A stretch of 64,000 nucleotides of DNA. Origin: Saccharina japonica. Taxonomy: Eukaryota; Sar; Phaeophyceae; Laminariales; Laminariaceae. The notes below the pieces were generated by a model. The model ran no database searches. It was not told the origin of the DNA and was given only the letters and a program-made list of their open reading frames with translations. The position numbers and the translations under genes are program-made. Every line of letters starts with the position of its first letter. Position 1 is the stretch's first letter. The DNA is taken from the NCBI GenBank assembly GCA_008828725.1, contig MEHQ01002976.1, positions 333,095-397,094 on the forward strand. The letters are read 5' to 3'. Positions 35,711-48,890 of the stretch are shown here, in pieces.

Positions 35711-38025
35711 GGCTGCCGACATTCCTGCGCAGCCTGTACCGTTAATGGGGTTATGGTCGTGGTTTTGATGAAAACAGCGACACTTCGGCACATCCGCGAG
35801 GCACGAGCCTTCATACCTCGTATGAAGGCATTGCCTACGATGTACCTGAGGTACACTAAGGGGCCCACCTTGAGCTCGTCGAGCGGGGCGACGATTGCTT
35901 CACCAAATGTTATTTTCAGTCATCTATACACGACCAACCATTGCCTTTTCGGAATAGAAGAGGAAACGTTTTGTAGTGAGTCTGTGATACGGAATAATAT
36001 CGTCGCCACATAGCCAAAGTTACGTCGGATACGCCGAACGAATTCCCTCAGAGCCCCGAATAAGTGCATAGGCGTGATATAACTTTGTGATTCCCCCCGG
36101 AGCGATGCTTGGAATGTCAATGTCCGTAGTATCTTGCCAACTAGCCTTGGGCCCCTCCGAATGATCGCCCCTGATGGGTATTGACCTTCGAACAAAACCA
36201 GGCTGGAATTGTGATGAAACAAGACATGCATGCGACCCGACCACATTTCTTCCATGGTTTCCAGTCAGATGACTTTCTTGCACCGACTAATGTTACTGTA
36301 GGGGTGTTGATTTCATGTCCAATGATTTCCAGAGCCGATCACAGCCCCTCGCCAGAGTGACTGCACCGTCTAGACCTAGTTATACATTTATTAAAGGTTT
36401 TGTTTAAATGTTCTATTATCGCGATATGGAAGGCTGTGTACTTGATATTTTCTCTGTGCCAACAAACTGTGCTTGCGTCCGATCATCGAGCGAAGTACAG
36501 AGATACTCGCCAGCGTGGCGTATACGCGGCAGTGAAGTGGGGGGGGTGGGGGGTATATAGTATGTACCCCCCTTACTGTAACGCCAGTCTACCACAACGC
36601 AGTGGTTAGCATCTGAAGTGCGGCCATGGTCCGTCTTCAGATAACAATTTTTGGGTGTCGTTTTGGCCGCCTGACTTGAAAGCGCTGGACGGTCTACAAA
36701 CAAATCTGTTCGAGCATATGACAACTTGGCAAGAGTGAGAGCAAGGTGGGGAGGGTCGCTGGTGGACGCGGTGTAGACGCGCAGACAGCAAACAAAAACC
36801 GCGTGTATTACATGTTTTTTTGCGGAATCATCTGATTATGTTACAGTCGTGACCACGTGGCACCTGTTGTATCGTTGTCTCTCATCCGTTGCACAACCGC
36901 TGCACATACATTACGAAACAAAAGACAGCCGGCGCCTTGTCACCTCGATCGCCGTGCTTCAAACGAACACCAAACATTGCGGAGAACACCAATAGCTGTT
37001 CCAGTCCCCCACATCAGACAGCGACGACCACGAGTTATTTTCAATACTAAACTCTTGGACCGCTCAAACAGATGGATGCCCATCACAAATTTTGGATCGA
37101 ATTTGATTTTCGTGACTTGAACCACACACGGGGTCCACATGGTTCAAATATTTTTTCTCCTACCACGAACCGTTTACGGTAAGCTGTTCAAATGTTGCCA
37201 AACGGACGGACATGGCAACATCACCGAGTTCAACGAAACAGATGATGGCCGCTGTATAAAACTCCGTACCTTTGATTTACCCTGTTACGCTGGGCTGCAC
37301 CGAGTAGCGCCGCTGCTACTCTAGCGTGTCGAAACATTATTCAGAGACGACGCATTCTACGATCGAGGTGCACCATGTTTTGCCTTGGAAGGGTGGTTAC
37401 TTGAAGAGCTCTACACCTCACCCCAAAGTGACCATTAAGGGAGGCATTAAGGGAGGAATGTAAAAGTGCTATCCGATTGACAATCCCATGACCGAAGCAA
37501 ACAAGGAACAATATTGCAACAAAATAACGACAGTTCGCCGATTTGGGGTTAATCAGCTCGATCATTAAGAGATAATTTCAGCCAAAAAGTGCTATCCCTA
37601 CGATCCGTAGCACGCATCAGACGACGTAAATCGAAGACTAATCGAGATTCAACGGTCAACTATGAGGGCTGTGTCTTTTGTGTGGTCAAGGTAGGTGGAG
37701 ATGGGTGTTGAGCTATCTCTAAATGCTGAACACGTGCCAGAAAAACACAAGCAAGTACTTTCATCCTCTAGACTTACAAATTGCCGTGCTAATGAGGTCA
37801 ACGTGAACCAGAATATATGGAACGACTGTACATGCTAGATATGTTGTGTCCTGTCGAGTCGTTCGCGGTGCGTTAGAGGTCAAGGGGAACGAAGGCCAAA
37901 TCACTAAAAACAAACTGAACCTCCTATCTCCGACGAACATAAATATATACGAAGATAATGTAGAAAACGGCAATATCGGCCACAGGCATATTTTTGTATA
38001 CTATTTGTTCATCCCATTCATGATC
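35711..38025. other. Unassigned sequence with one spacer-repeat fragment
   Basis: No gene is supported. About 37385-37530 resembles the start of the spacer repeat (GGGTGGTTACTTGAAGAGCT, then a short homologous run to AACAATATTGCAAC), compared with 20180-20310. A G-rich run lies at 36539-36552. The remainder shows nothing I can name. Confidence 0.45.
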
Positions 38026-38850
38026 TTCACCCTTCTTTTCTTTCACGGCACTAGCTGTAATCATATCCGGGGTCACAGAGTAGGCTTCTCTCCCTTCCCT
38101 CCCAGACGCGTGCCATGGTAGAGGTAGCACTTTTTGTCTGAATCGTTTTCTGAACGATCGGGCTACTTAACCCAAATTTGTCGGGTATGAGGTTTATCAT
38201 CCGGCAGCACTTATATTTCCCTCCAAAATATTTTGTTCGGTGAGGTATGACGCTCCTTATGTGAGGAGCTCAGACAAAACATGGTGCACCGCTTTCGTAG
38301 CATGTGTCCCCACTACGATTCGTGCTTTGCCTTTGTTTCGCGTGAAGACTTCAGCCCTTTTTCCCCTCGTCGAATCACGTCGAACTGCGCCTACCCACGT
38401 TACTAGCCGTTCTCAGCAGTTGATTCCGTTTTATAGACCAGTTTTGCAAATAAACTTAAACGTCCAAGGAAGATTCGAACCCCGTAAACCAGCTCTTACG
38501 CATTTGAGGATACACCTTGTTTTTCATTTGTTTCCCATTCGAATTATTATCTTCGCTCTTCCTTTCTCTCTCCTTCCTAATCGGAGCTCAGATCCGGGGT
38601 CACTAAATAGGCTTCTCTCCCTCCTTCCCCCCTACGGTTATTGCCTTGCATTTTTATCGTGATGAGATTTCAGCACTTTCTTCCCTCGTCAACTCTCGTC
38701 GAATTGTGCTTACCCATGCTATAATATGCGCTCTCGGTAGTGGGTGCTATTTGAGAATAACATCTCTATACGGTGACTCGAACCCTCGACATCCAACCTA
38801 GCAAGCTTCGGGGTTACCTGTTAGACCGCCGGGGCGACCGGCTTTAGAAC
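38026..38850 (-). repeat. tRNA-derived SINE-like sequence, two related copies
   Basis: On the minus strand, 38850 to 38775 reads GGCGGTCTAACAGG (A-box-like) and then GGTTCGAGTC (a perfect B-box core), at tRNA-like spacing. A second B-box (GGGGTTCGAATC) lies near 38474-38485. The bodies to the left, about 38030-38470 and 38520-38770, are related to each other (both contain TCCGGGGTCAC, GGCTTCTCTCCC and CCCTCGTC blocks). This fits two copies of a SINE with a tRNA-like head. It is not a functional tRNA: I cannot pair an acceptor stem. Confidence 0.45.
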
Positions 38851-41800
38851 ATCGGGGCGACTGGCCAATATGGCAGTTAGCAATTGCCGATTAAAGATGT
38901 CAAGTAATTTCCGATCCAATATTCTGACTGGTGAATATCGAACGTTTTGTGAACAAAGGGCTGCACACAAGCACCTGAAAGGTATAGCAACGATCCTCAA
39001 ACTCACCCCGTTGCGGGGGTCGGCCGGTACTGCAGGAGAGGCCGGTTAGTCCTTTCCGTGGTCTTCTCTTGTCAAGGCTAGTCCTGCGTTGACGGTCTGG
39101 GCAGTTTTAGAATGACTTTGCCGCCTGACAATGATGGCAGTTGTACCAATGAAAGGTTCCAATCAGTTCGCGATTCCACAATCCGCTCGGTAAAATGCAA
39201 AATCGGCCGCCTCGAACACAGGGCTGCCCACACACGTGGAGGGTACATCAACGATCCACGAGCTCATCCCTCTCTTGGTATCGAGCAAAACTGGACGAAG
39301 AGGGACTGGTGAGACCTGTTTATGCTTTACGTTCGTCAACGTTGTACCTGTGCCAACAGTCTAGGCAGCGATAAAATAACTGACACATGTGAATCAAACA
39401 GTTTGCGGATGCCGATTGAAGATACCAAACAATTCGCGATGCAATATTCCGACCGGTAAATATGTAAATATCAAAATATTGTGCCTCGAACACAGAGCTA
39501 TGTAGACATACATGTAGGGTACAGCGACGATCCACGAACTCGTCTCTCCCCTTGTGTCGACCGCCGGACAGCAAGAGTGACCGGTTATCTATTTTGGTGT
39601 TCGACGTTTGACAGCGGTGTGCTCGTGGTGACAGTCTGGGTAGTGTTACAATGACCCGCATTGTGACTTGACATTTATTTATAGCAGGATATAGATACCA
39701 ATGAATTCACGATCCAATATCCTGACAGGTACATATCGAAAGGTGTGCGCCTACAACACAGAGCTGTACAACAGACACCTCGAAGGTACCGCAGCGAGCA
39801 TCTAACTTATCCCTTTTCAGGGCTCGACCATTTCTGAACATGTGACCGGTTGGTGATTTTTGTGTTATTTTCTTGTCGAGGCTAGTCCTGTGTTAACGGT
39901 CTGGGCAGACTGCCAAGTGAGTATGATAGTTGGCAATTGCCGATTGAAGATACCAAAAACCGCGACCCAACAATCAGACCGGTAAATCTCAACATCCGCC
40001 TCACTGAATACAGGGCTGCACACAAACACCTGGAATAGATACAGCAGCGGTCTTCGAGCTCATTCAATTGGAGGGCTCGAGCAGTACTGCACAAGTGACC
40101 GGTTAGTCCTTTTTTGTGTTCTTCCCCCATAGAGACTTGTTCTGTGTTGACGTCCTGGGCAAGGTTACAACGATCGACACATTACTATGACAGTTGGCAA
40201 TTGCCGATTGAACATAACAATATATTGGCGATCCAACAATCCGACCGGTAAATATCAATATCTGATATGTCGTATACAGGATTGCACACGAAGGCTTTGA
40301 AGGTACAGTAACGATTATCAAGCCCACTCCTTTTCAGGGCTTGATCATTGCTGCAAGAATGCCCGGCAAATCTTTCCGGTGTTTGTCTCTTGTCAAGGCG
40401 TTTCCTATGTTGATTGTAACCAAATCGTGATTCAAACAATCGGCCAATAAATCTCAGCATCTTTCTCGTAGAAAATATGGTTTCACGTGAACGGCAGGAG
40501 GTTACGTCAACGATCCTCGAACTCCTCTCTTTGAAGGGCTCGACTCGTTCTGCAAAAGAGTGACTGGTCAGTACTTTGGATGTTCACGTCACTTGTCAAG
40601 GCCTGCACTATGTTGACTGTCTGGGCACTGTTCCAACGATTTCCGCATGACTATGACAGTTCACTAGTGTCAGTTGAAGATACCAATTCAGACCGCGATC
40701 CAACAATCTGACCGGGAAAGATCAATACCTGGCTCGTCGAACACACGGCTGCACTAAAACACCTGGGAGGTACAGCAACGGCCCTCGAGCTCATCCCTTT
40801 TCAGGGCTCGACCAGTACTACTGCACAACAAGTGGCCGGTAAGTCCTTTTAGTGTGTTTCTGTTGTCAATGCCAGTGCTTTGTTGACGTTACAATGACTG
40901 TTGCGTGGCTAGGATAGGTGGCAATTGCCGATTAAATATATAAACGATTTCGTGATTCAACAATCCGATCGGTAAACATAAATAGCCGGCGCCCCGAACA
41001 CACAGGACTGCACACACATACGTGGATGATACAGAACGACGTTTTAACTAATAATTGTCCGGATATCAACCAGTACAGCAAGATCGACCGGTTAGTCCTT
41101 TTGGTGTTCTACGTTTGTGAAGGTTACCTGTGTCGACAGTCCGGGCAGTAGTACGAATAATGACTGTCACAGATGATTTAAGATACCCACGAATTCGCAA
41201 TTCATCAAGCCGATCGGTAAACATCAATACCTATTTGGCGCCCCAAACACACGGCTACACACAAATACATGGAGGGTACAGCATCGATTGTTGAACTCAT
41301 CCCTTTACGGATACTGACCAGAATAATAGCGAAAGAGTTAACGTCAGTTATCTCGGTGTTCAACTTTGACCACGGTATTGGCGTGCCCGCAGTCCGGGCA
41401 GTGTTACAATGACTGTCATATGAATATGACAGTTAGCAATGGCCGATCGAGGATAGCTGTGTGTTGACAGTCTGGGCAGTGTTTCAATGAGACTGCCACA
41501 TGACTATGCCAGTTAGCACAGCTGTTGATTAAATATCAATTTCATTTCGCGATCCAACAATCAAACCAGTAAACATCAGTATGTGACACCTCGAACACAG
41601 CGCTGCACACAAATACGCGGAGGGTACTACAGTACAGCGATCCTCGCACTCATTCTTCTTCTGGCCTCAAGCAGTACTGGAAGAGCGACCGGTAAGTCGT
41701 TTTGGCCCTCTACATTAGTCAACGTTATACCTGTGCTGACAGTTTGGGCAGTGGTACGAGAACTGCCACATGGTTATGACAGTTAGCAATCGCCGGATAA

Positions 41801-43140
41801 AGACACCAACCAATTCGCGATCCAATACTCTAACCGGCAAATATCAAAGTCTTGTTCCTCGCGACTAAAGACACCAATCAATTCGCCATATAATATGCCG
41901 ACCGGTAAGTACCACTTTTTTGTGCCTCGAACACAGAGATGTAGACACATACGTGCAGGGTATCATACAGCGACTATCATATCCTCGAACTAATATCTTC
42001 CCTTATGTCCACGACAGAACGGGGGGAGTGACTGGGTAGTCCGTTTTTGGTGTCCTACGTTAGTCAAGATTACCTGTGTTGATGGTCTGGGCAGTGTTAC
42101 ACTAAATGGTTGCCACACCACTATCACAGTTAGCAAATGCCGATTGTACATACCGATAAAATCGCGATCCAACAATCAGTCCAAACAGTAAATCTCAATA
42201 TCTGGCTCGTCAAGCACAGGGCTGAACCAAAATATGTGTGGGGCACAGCAACGATCCTCGAATTCACCCCCTTCCAGGGCTCGACCAGTACTGCAAAAGA
42301 GTGACTGGTTATTCCTTTTGATGCTTCTCTCTCGTCAAGGCGTGTACGGTGTTGACGGTCTGGGCGTTGTCGCAATCCCTGCTACATTACTATGGCTGTT
42401 AGCAAGAAAGATATACATAAAGTCGCGACCCAACAATCCGACCGGTAAACATCAACATACGAAGTATATATGTGTCTGGCGTACCGAACACAGGGTATAT
42501 AGCAACGACACAGGAACTCATGCCTTTCCGGGTCTCGACCACAGTACAGGATGGGTGGCCGGTTAGTACATTTGTGTTTCGCGTTCGTCAACGTTATATA
42601 AATATGTGCTAACAGTCTGGACAGAGTTACAATGACTACCACATTACTATTTCAGTTACTCTAAAACTTGTCTGTTAGAAGATAGCAATAAACTCGGCAT
42701 TGAAAATTCCGACCGGTAAATATCCAAACCTGGTGCCTCGAACCCAGAGCTGTACACATATACGTGGAGGGTGCAACAACGATCATCGAACTCCTCTTTG
42801 ATCTCTTTCATGACGTTGACCAGTGCAAGAAGAGTGACCGGATAGTTCGTTTGGTGTATTGCGCTTTTCAAGGTTAATACCTGTGATGACAGTCTGGGCA
42901 GTATTAGATGGACTGTGACAGTTAGCAAATGGCGATAAATATACCCATCAATCCGCCATCCAACTATCCGACCGGTAAACATGAATACATTGCGCCTCGA
43001 ATGTTGTGTTTTACACGAAGACATGGAGGGTAAAGCAACGATCGTTGAACTCGTCCCTTTTTCTAGCTTGACCAGTACCGAACGATACGCGCAGAAAACA
43101 GAAATCGTTGTACTCGCAGTCAACAACAAAAAACACATAT
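38851..43140 (+). repeat. ~262-bp satellite array, central copy
   Basis: About 16 diverged forward units of the satellite seen at 7120-10690. Anchors (CCGACCGGTAAATATC-like) fall near 38920, 39180, 39445, 39715, 39970, 40235, 40440, 40705, 40960, 41205, 41555, 41820, 41900, 42165, 42440, 42700 and 42965. One short unit (about 41820-41900) shows a recent internal deletion or insertion. The array lies between the 3' ends of genes B and C. Its right part, from 41215, is repeated nearly exactly after 46981. Confidence 0.9.
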
Positions 43141-44827
43141 TTGTGGGTTGTCACAACATCTGTTCCAGGTTGCCTGCCGGATGTTGACTGAGCGAGAGGA
43201 CCCGACAACTTGAAATATTGATGGCGGGATTCACTCATTATGCGAACAACAGCTCCAGGATCAGTGACCCACACCCGCACGCCTGATGCAGATGACCACA
43301 TCGCATTGTGTCGCTGAAATGGGAAAACAGATAAATACAGTATCCCTGTGACATTTTATCAATTTAATATCAGTGTGCGCTGCTTCTTTAGTGGTGAAGA
43401 GTCGCAGTACGGAGCGCTGTTGTCCACTTCCTTCCTACCATTTGTCCTTAAGCACCGTTATACTCCACCGCTTTGTCAATGCCACGCCCACCGCTATACA
43501 AAAAGCGACTTGAATGTTAGCATATGGACGTTGAGATCCGTACGTATCTATTGTGATGTGCAGTCACTACGCACTGATACGAGTATATGAGTATCTTAGT
43601 CTAGATATTCGGGAAATTACAATATGCGGATAGATTACGAGTTTGTCTTACTCGTAGTGCGCCACATTGTATGACCCAAGCATCTTCATCAGGAACGATG
43701 CTGAGAACGTTGCTATAATGTTCCTATAACATTGTAGAGAACATTACAGGGAACAGTACCAACTACGGTAGAATGTAACTGCCCGTAGCATGGGCATTGT
43801 ACCGGGATGATCAGGTGCAGGCACCGCCCACCTCGATCACTCTACTCCGCTTCCCTCTTCTTCTCTTCTCTTCTCTTCTTCCTTTTCCATTGATCTCCCT
43901 GAGGTCAATCTTCTTTCCATTATGGCCACATAAGCGCCTATTCAAACCATGACTTTTCTTCTTCTACACAAGTGATCTTCACAGACACTCCGGTGCCACC
44001 TCTGCCATCTCTCTCCGTAGAGACAGAGCCTCGACACACGCATCATTCTTTCATTGAAACTCAGACGTCGAGTCCCGACACATCCAACAGCCAGGAGAAC
44101 CAAGGCCAGGCAAAGTGGGGGTAATTTCAAACACCATCGCCCTGCACTCAATCATATACGCCAACTCTCGTCACCTACACCAATTGACATCGTACCTGTA
44201 TGATCTATGTCCAATGCGGTTGCCACGGGCCTGCCCAGATATAGGAACTTGCGTGTTCTTCACCGCGTAAGAACCCCTTCATTCGACATTATTCGGAACA
44301 CAGACTACACGAAGTATTTGAACCTTGTAAAGGAGCATTTCACGCCGTAAAAACTCTGCCATCCAAATACAACACCTGCTTCCATCAGTGTACTACAGTA
44401 GATGCCATTCAAGACGCAGTGCCCACAACCATCCGTGGATTTGGCGTGATATTAATTATCTAGGTTCAAATCAGGACATACATCGTGCCCGCCCTGTACC
44501 CGCCGAGTATGTGGAGCCGTTTTCTTGAGCAATCGATTGCCGCCAATCGCTTGGCCTTTCCGAACACTGCAAGCTCCTACTCTTAGACTTCCATTCCATT
44601 CTAGTCCCGAGTATCTTTTCAAAAGAGGACACACAAACACTACAGTACAGCGACAGCGTTGGGCTCAACGATGTATAGATGCGAATACGGGAAATCTTCA
44701 AGAGCCAAGTCCTAACCGCGACATCGTGCGGGATCAAGATTTCTCGGGAATAGCGTCAACTTGCTCTGCAGCACGCTTAATTCCGCCCGCCGCCGTTTCG
44801 ATCAAATGACGTCCCACAAAACATGAA
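41215..44827 (+). repeat. Recent direct duplication, left copy (satellite plus flank)
   Basis: Nearly identical, base by base over long stretches, to 46981-50027. This copy carries a 539-bp solo LTR that the other lacks. Similarity drops sharply after ATCAAATGACGTCCCACAAA near 44827, although both sides remain older homologues beyond that point. Confidence 0.9.
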
Positions 44828-45550
44828 TACATTCCTGCAGGTCACCTCAATCGCGAGGAAGTGACAGGCTGCTTACAGCCTTTGACTCACTCAGACAGGA
44901 CGAATCGACACGAGTCTAGACAGCCAAGTAGCCAACAACCAGGACAACTCCGAGAACGAGACTACCAAGACTGACATCGACAAATGCAAACCTGTGCTTA
45001 TGAAACGAAGGTTGATACATTTCGAAATCATCCACATCTAACATGTTTGTTGCAGGTTAATCCCCACTGTTTTAACCCATGTCGGATCAAGCTGCATACA
45101 TACTTCATATATATATATATGCGCTAGATTATCGCCTACGTCGTTTGAGGCGGCTGCCCCGGTACGCAGAGGGCACAAGCGCTTGTGACGAATACATGGT
45201 AAAACACTTGTCCTCATATGTTCACCTCTCCCAGCTACATGTGCGCCCGGCTTGGCAGCTTCCATACCGAGGAGAGCACGATCCTTACGCAGGAGCCGTG
45301 GTCGGGTACGTCGCGCCCTCGAAGTGCTATTTATTTCCGTTAAAGTGCAATCGACATTAGGTTAAGACAGTATGATCTCTACACCAACCACGACCCACTG
45401 CACTCAGGCCCGTTCGCTCCGTCCTCTCCAGAGCATCAACGAATCTCCACTGCTAAGCGGCCGTCACAGACACGCTACAGGGGTGGGTATACCGCGTGCC
45501 CTGATCGAGTCTTACTGGGTACGTCTTGATTCGGGATACGTGGAGAATGC
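43140..45550 (-). repeat. Duplicated 3' flank, copy 3 (beside the orphan third exon)
   Basis: Homologous to the 3' flanks of genes A, B and C. Contains the solo LTR at 43515-44053, a (TA)n tract at about 45107-45120, and an AATAAA on the minus strand at 45330-45335, about 215 bp past the orphan exon's stop. Confidence 0.65.
43515..44053 (+). mobile_element. Solo LTR of the gene B intron element family
   Basis: 539 bp with TGTTAGCATATGG start and ATTCTTTCA end, like the paired LTRs at 28423 and 32225, with a handful of differences (GATCCGTACG, GGGAAATTAC, a CTTCTCTTCTCTT variant, CACGCATCATT). The flanking TTGAA at 43510-43514 and 44054-44058 is a perfect 5-bp target duplication. The second copy of this region (49248-49252) has one uninterrupted TTGAAACTC, the empty site. 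It arose by insertion and LTR-LTR recombination, after the local duplication or on one haplotype. Confidence 0.93.
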
Positions 45551-45721
45551 TCACGGAGACGAGCAGATGACGTTGATGTAGGGGTGCTTGGTGGTGTCTT
45601 CGGTGTAGCCGTTGGAGTAGAAGCGAAGGTCGCGGCCGTCAGTGTCCTCATCAAGCACCTTCATCAGCAGGCCGTTGTTGTCCTTCGTCCCGTTCGCCCA
45701 GGCCTTGACAGCATCCGTGAC
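45551..45721 (-). CDS. Orphan third exon of the DNRLRE family (C')
   Basis: A complete, open copy of exon 3: acceptor GAAAG|GTC, then VTDAVKAWANG, NNGLLMKV, LRFYSNGY and PYINVICSSP, stop TGA at 45551-45553. It sits at the position expected by mirror symmetry for the last exon of gene C, but another exon 3 (50670-50837) lies nearer to C's exon 2. It could be an alternative last exon reached through a 7.4-kb intron, or a leftover of the local duplication or of an assembly join. No first or second exon lies between the two. The key domain residues and final Cys are intact, so it is not visibly decayed. Confidence 0.7.
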   Translation of the reverse strand, partial: VTDAVKAWANGTKDNNGLLMKVLDEDTDGRDLRFYSNGYTEDTTKHPYINVICSSP

Positions 45722-46978
45722 CTTTCATGCGCAATGGTGCAAAACCACAGTTGAAGTGGATACCAATCCAATAAGTTGCTTTGTCGTACGTTGTACCTCC
45801 ATGATATGTCAATGTATCGACAAAAATTAATACGTCCCAATTGTTGCTGGCTATTCAAAGCGCATGGCGTGGGATGCAAACCGAGCTGTATCCCCATATA
45901 CCGCCTGCAACCACACATCACGGAAACTTCGATATATTTGGCGTTAAACTACACGGATCTATCGCTGCATACATACTACGGGGTCGAACTCTGGGACGTT
46001 CGTGTCTAGGAAGCAATCGAGCATGTGGGGACATCTTTGAGCAACAGGTCTGAGTCGTGTTGTGTTTCTAGCCAACATGTGATTCAGCTGTAGGGTGCGC
46101 GTCCAATGCGCCTCTGAGTCGTACATAACATTGAAAAGGTTGATTCGGACGTCGTGCTTGGATAGGAGATGCTACGGAAGTAGATGCCGATATATATGTC
46201 GCTGATGCATACATGTATGCTTACGACATGGTCGACATCGCGTGATCACACCTGGCGTTACAATTTTGCCCAGGCAGAAACACGACTTGAGGTTCACAGT
46301 AGTTGAGGTAAGAAGATTGTTTTTTACCTACAGCAGTGCAACCAAACTTGTTTTTGGCTATGGTGTGTTATATGGTGACACCGGTTTAGAGAAGAAAGCC
46401 TCTCCGAGACACAGCTATCTATGTGTTAGCTTTCAGCTGGTGGTATGACACGCTTAGGACCCATCCCACAGTAGGGGTTGCGATTAGTGTTTGCCTTTTA
46501 AAGCAATGTTTCCTGACCAGTTGAGCTCGTCTATCGGCCAATATTTTAAACTTTTAATATTTCCACTATGTTTACTTGTGTGTGTTTGCCCTTCGTAGGT
46601 GTATAGCGGATAGACGTGCTGGTCAAGTTTCACGAACCAAGCATGCTCGAGGTCATGTTTCTGGTGAGATACTGAGTGATGTCCTCATATGAGGAGCTCA
46701 GACAACAAGCCGCCTACCAATACGGGGCATATTCCAAGTTATTATGTACGTATTGGAATATTAGCACTTTGAAAACTTGGGTCATGGAGCGATCAAAACG
46801 AGGTAGCCAATGAATGCAGGGAAGACAGAGCTCGCGCGGGGAAACGAATCTGCGCCAAGCAATGCAGCGCCGGACGAAATCCACGCTATACTCACCCGAT
46901 GAAGGCCAGTTCGGGCGGTAGAACCCTACCTTCAGGGTGTACACCGTGCGTGATACCCGGCACGGCGCCCGTCGAAAC
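45722..46978 (-). repeat. Intron-2-type sequence upstream of the orphan exon
   Basis: Homologous to 50838-52120 within gene C intron 2 and, inverted, to gene B intron 2 around the LTR insertion. It ends abruptly at CCGTCGAAAC just before the ambiguous base at 46979. It contains a TIR-like ATCCCACAGTAGGGGT at 46463-46478. Confidence 0.7.
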
Positions 46979-46979
46979 N
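46979..46979. other. Ambiguous base (N) at a repeat junction
   Basis: The only N in the window. Left of it is gene-family intron sequence; right of it (from 46981) is satellite identical to the DNA starting at 41215. It marks either a contig join or the breakpoint of the local duplication. Confidence 0.95.
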
Positions 46980-46980
46980 C

Positions 46981-48890
46981 CGGTAAACATCAATACCTAT
47001 TTGGCGCCCCAAACACACGGCTACACACAAATACATGGAGGGTACAGCATCGATTGTTGAACTCATCCCTTTACGGATACTGACCAGAATAATAGCGAAA
47101 GAGTTAACGTCAGTTATCTCGGTGTTCAACTTTGACCACGGTATTGGCGTGCCCGCAGTCTGGGCAGTGTTACAATGACTGTCATATGGCTATGACAGTT
47201 AGCAATGGCCGATCGAGGATATCTGTGTGTTGACAGTCTGGGCAGTGTTACAATGAGACTGCCACATGACTATGCCAGTTAGCACAGCTGTTGATTAAAT
47301 ATCCATTTCATTTCGCGATCCAACAATCAAACCAGTAAACATCAGTATGTGCCGCCTCAAACACAACGCTGCACACAAATATGCGGAGGTTACCACAGTA
47401 CAGCGATCCTCGAAATCATCCTTCTTCTGGCCTGGATGAGTGACTGGTAGGTCCTTTTGGCCCTCTACATTAGTCAATGTTGTACCTGCGCTGACAGTTT
47501 AGGCAGTGGTACGAGAACTGCCACATGGTTATGACAGTTAGCAATCGCCGGATAAAGACACCAACCAATTCGCGATCCAATACTCTTACCGGCAAATATC
47601 AAACTCTTGTTCCTCGCGACTAAAGATACCAATCAATTCGCCATATAATATTCCGACCGGTAAATACCACTTTTTTGTGCCTCGAACACAGAGATGTAGA
47701 CACATACGTGCAGGGCATCATACAGCGACTATCATATCCTCGAACTCATATCTTCCCTTATGTCCACGACAGAACGGGGTAGCCCGTTTTTGGTGTCCTA
47801 CGTTTGTCAAGATTACCTGTGTTGATGGTCTGGGCAGTGTTACACTAAATGGTTGCCACACCACTATCACAGTTAGCAAATGCCGATTGTACATACCGAT
47901 AAAATCGCGATCCAACAATGAATCCAAACAGTAAATCTCAATATCTGGCTCGTCAAACACAGGGCTGAACCAAAATATGTGTGGGGCACAGCAACGATCC
48001 TCGAATTCACCCCCTTCCAGGGCTCGACCAGTACTGCAAAAGAGTGACTGGTTATTACTTTTGATGCTTCTCTCTCGCAAAGGCTTGTACTGTGTTGACG
48101 GTCTGGGCGTTGTCACAATCCCTGCTACATTACTATGGCTGTTAGCAAGAAATATATACTTAAAGTCGCGACCCAACAATCCGACCGGTAAACATCAACA
48201 TACGAAGTATATATGTGTCTGGCGTACCGAACACAGGGTATATAGCAACGATACAGGAACTCATGCCTTTCCGGGTCTCGACCACAGTACAGGATGGGTG
48301 GCCGGTTAGTACATTTGTGTTTCGCGTTCGTCGACGTTATATATATATGTGCTAACAGTCTGGACAGAGTTACACTGACTCCCACATTACTATTTCAGTT
48401 ACTCTAAAACTTGTCTGTTAGAAGATAGCAATAAACTCGGCATTGAAAATTCCGACCGGTAAATATCCAAACCTGGTGCCTCGAACCCAGAGTTGTACAC
48501 ATATACGTGGAGGGTGCAACAACGATCATCGAACTCCTCTTTGATCTCTTTCATGACGTTGACCAGTACAAGAAGAGTGACCGGATAGTTCGTTTGGTGT
48601 ATTGCGTTTTTCAAGGTTAATACCTGTGATAGCAGTCTGGGCAGTATTAGATTGACTGTGACACTTATCAAATGGCGAAAAATATACACATCAATCCGCC
48701 ATCCAACAATCCGACCGGTAAACATGAATACCTTGCGCCTCGAATGTTGTGTTTTACACGAATACATGGAGGGTAAAGCAACGATCGTTGAACCCGTCCC
48801 TTTTCCTAGCTTGACCAGTACCGAACGATACGCGCAGAAAACAGAAATCGTTGTACTCGCAGTGAACAACAAAAAACACATATTTGTGGG
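46981..48890 (+). repeat. ~262-bp satellite array, duplicated copy
   Basis: Eight anchors (46980, 47327, 47577, 47655, 47915, 48176, 48445, 48710) correspond one-to-one to those from 41215 to 42965, including the same short unit. Small differences include a deletion of a few tens of bases near 47440 and another near 47778. Confidence 0.9.

Noticed and set aside
35510..36013. 167-codon frame starting MWSPASG, with partial matches at 43011-43301 and 48754-49044 on the other strand
   Set aside because: The similarity reflects duplicated 3' flank DNA. The frame is broken in the gene A flank and diverges after a short N-terminal part.
38775..38850. Possible tRNA gene on the minus strand
   Set aside because: A-box-like and B-box sequences are present, but I cannot pair an acceptor stem or a clean anticodon arm. 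Treated as a SINE head.
42382..43138. Open frames of up to 160 codons in the satellite (also 48125-48881)
   Set aside because: They are translations of the ~262-bp tandem unit and repeat with its period. The two sets are copies of each other through the local duplication.
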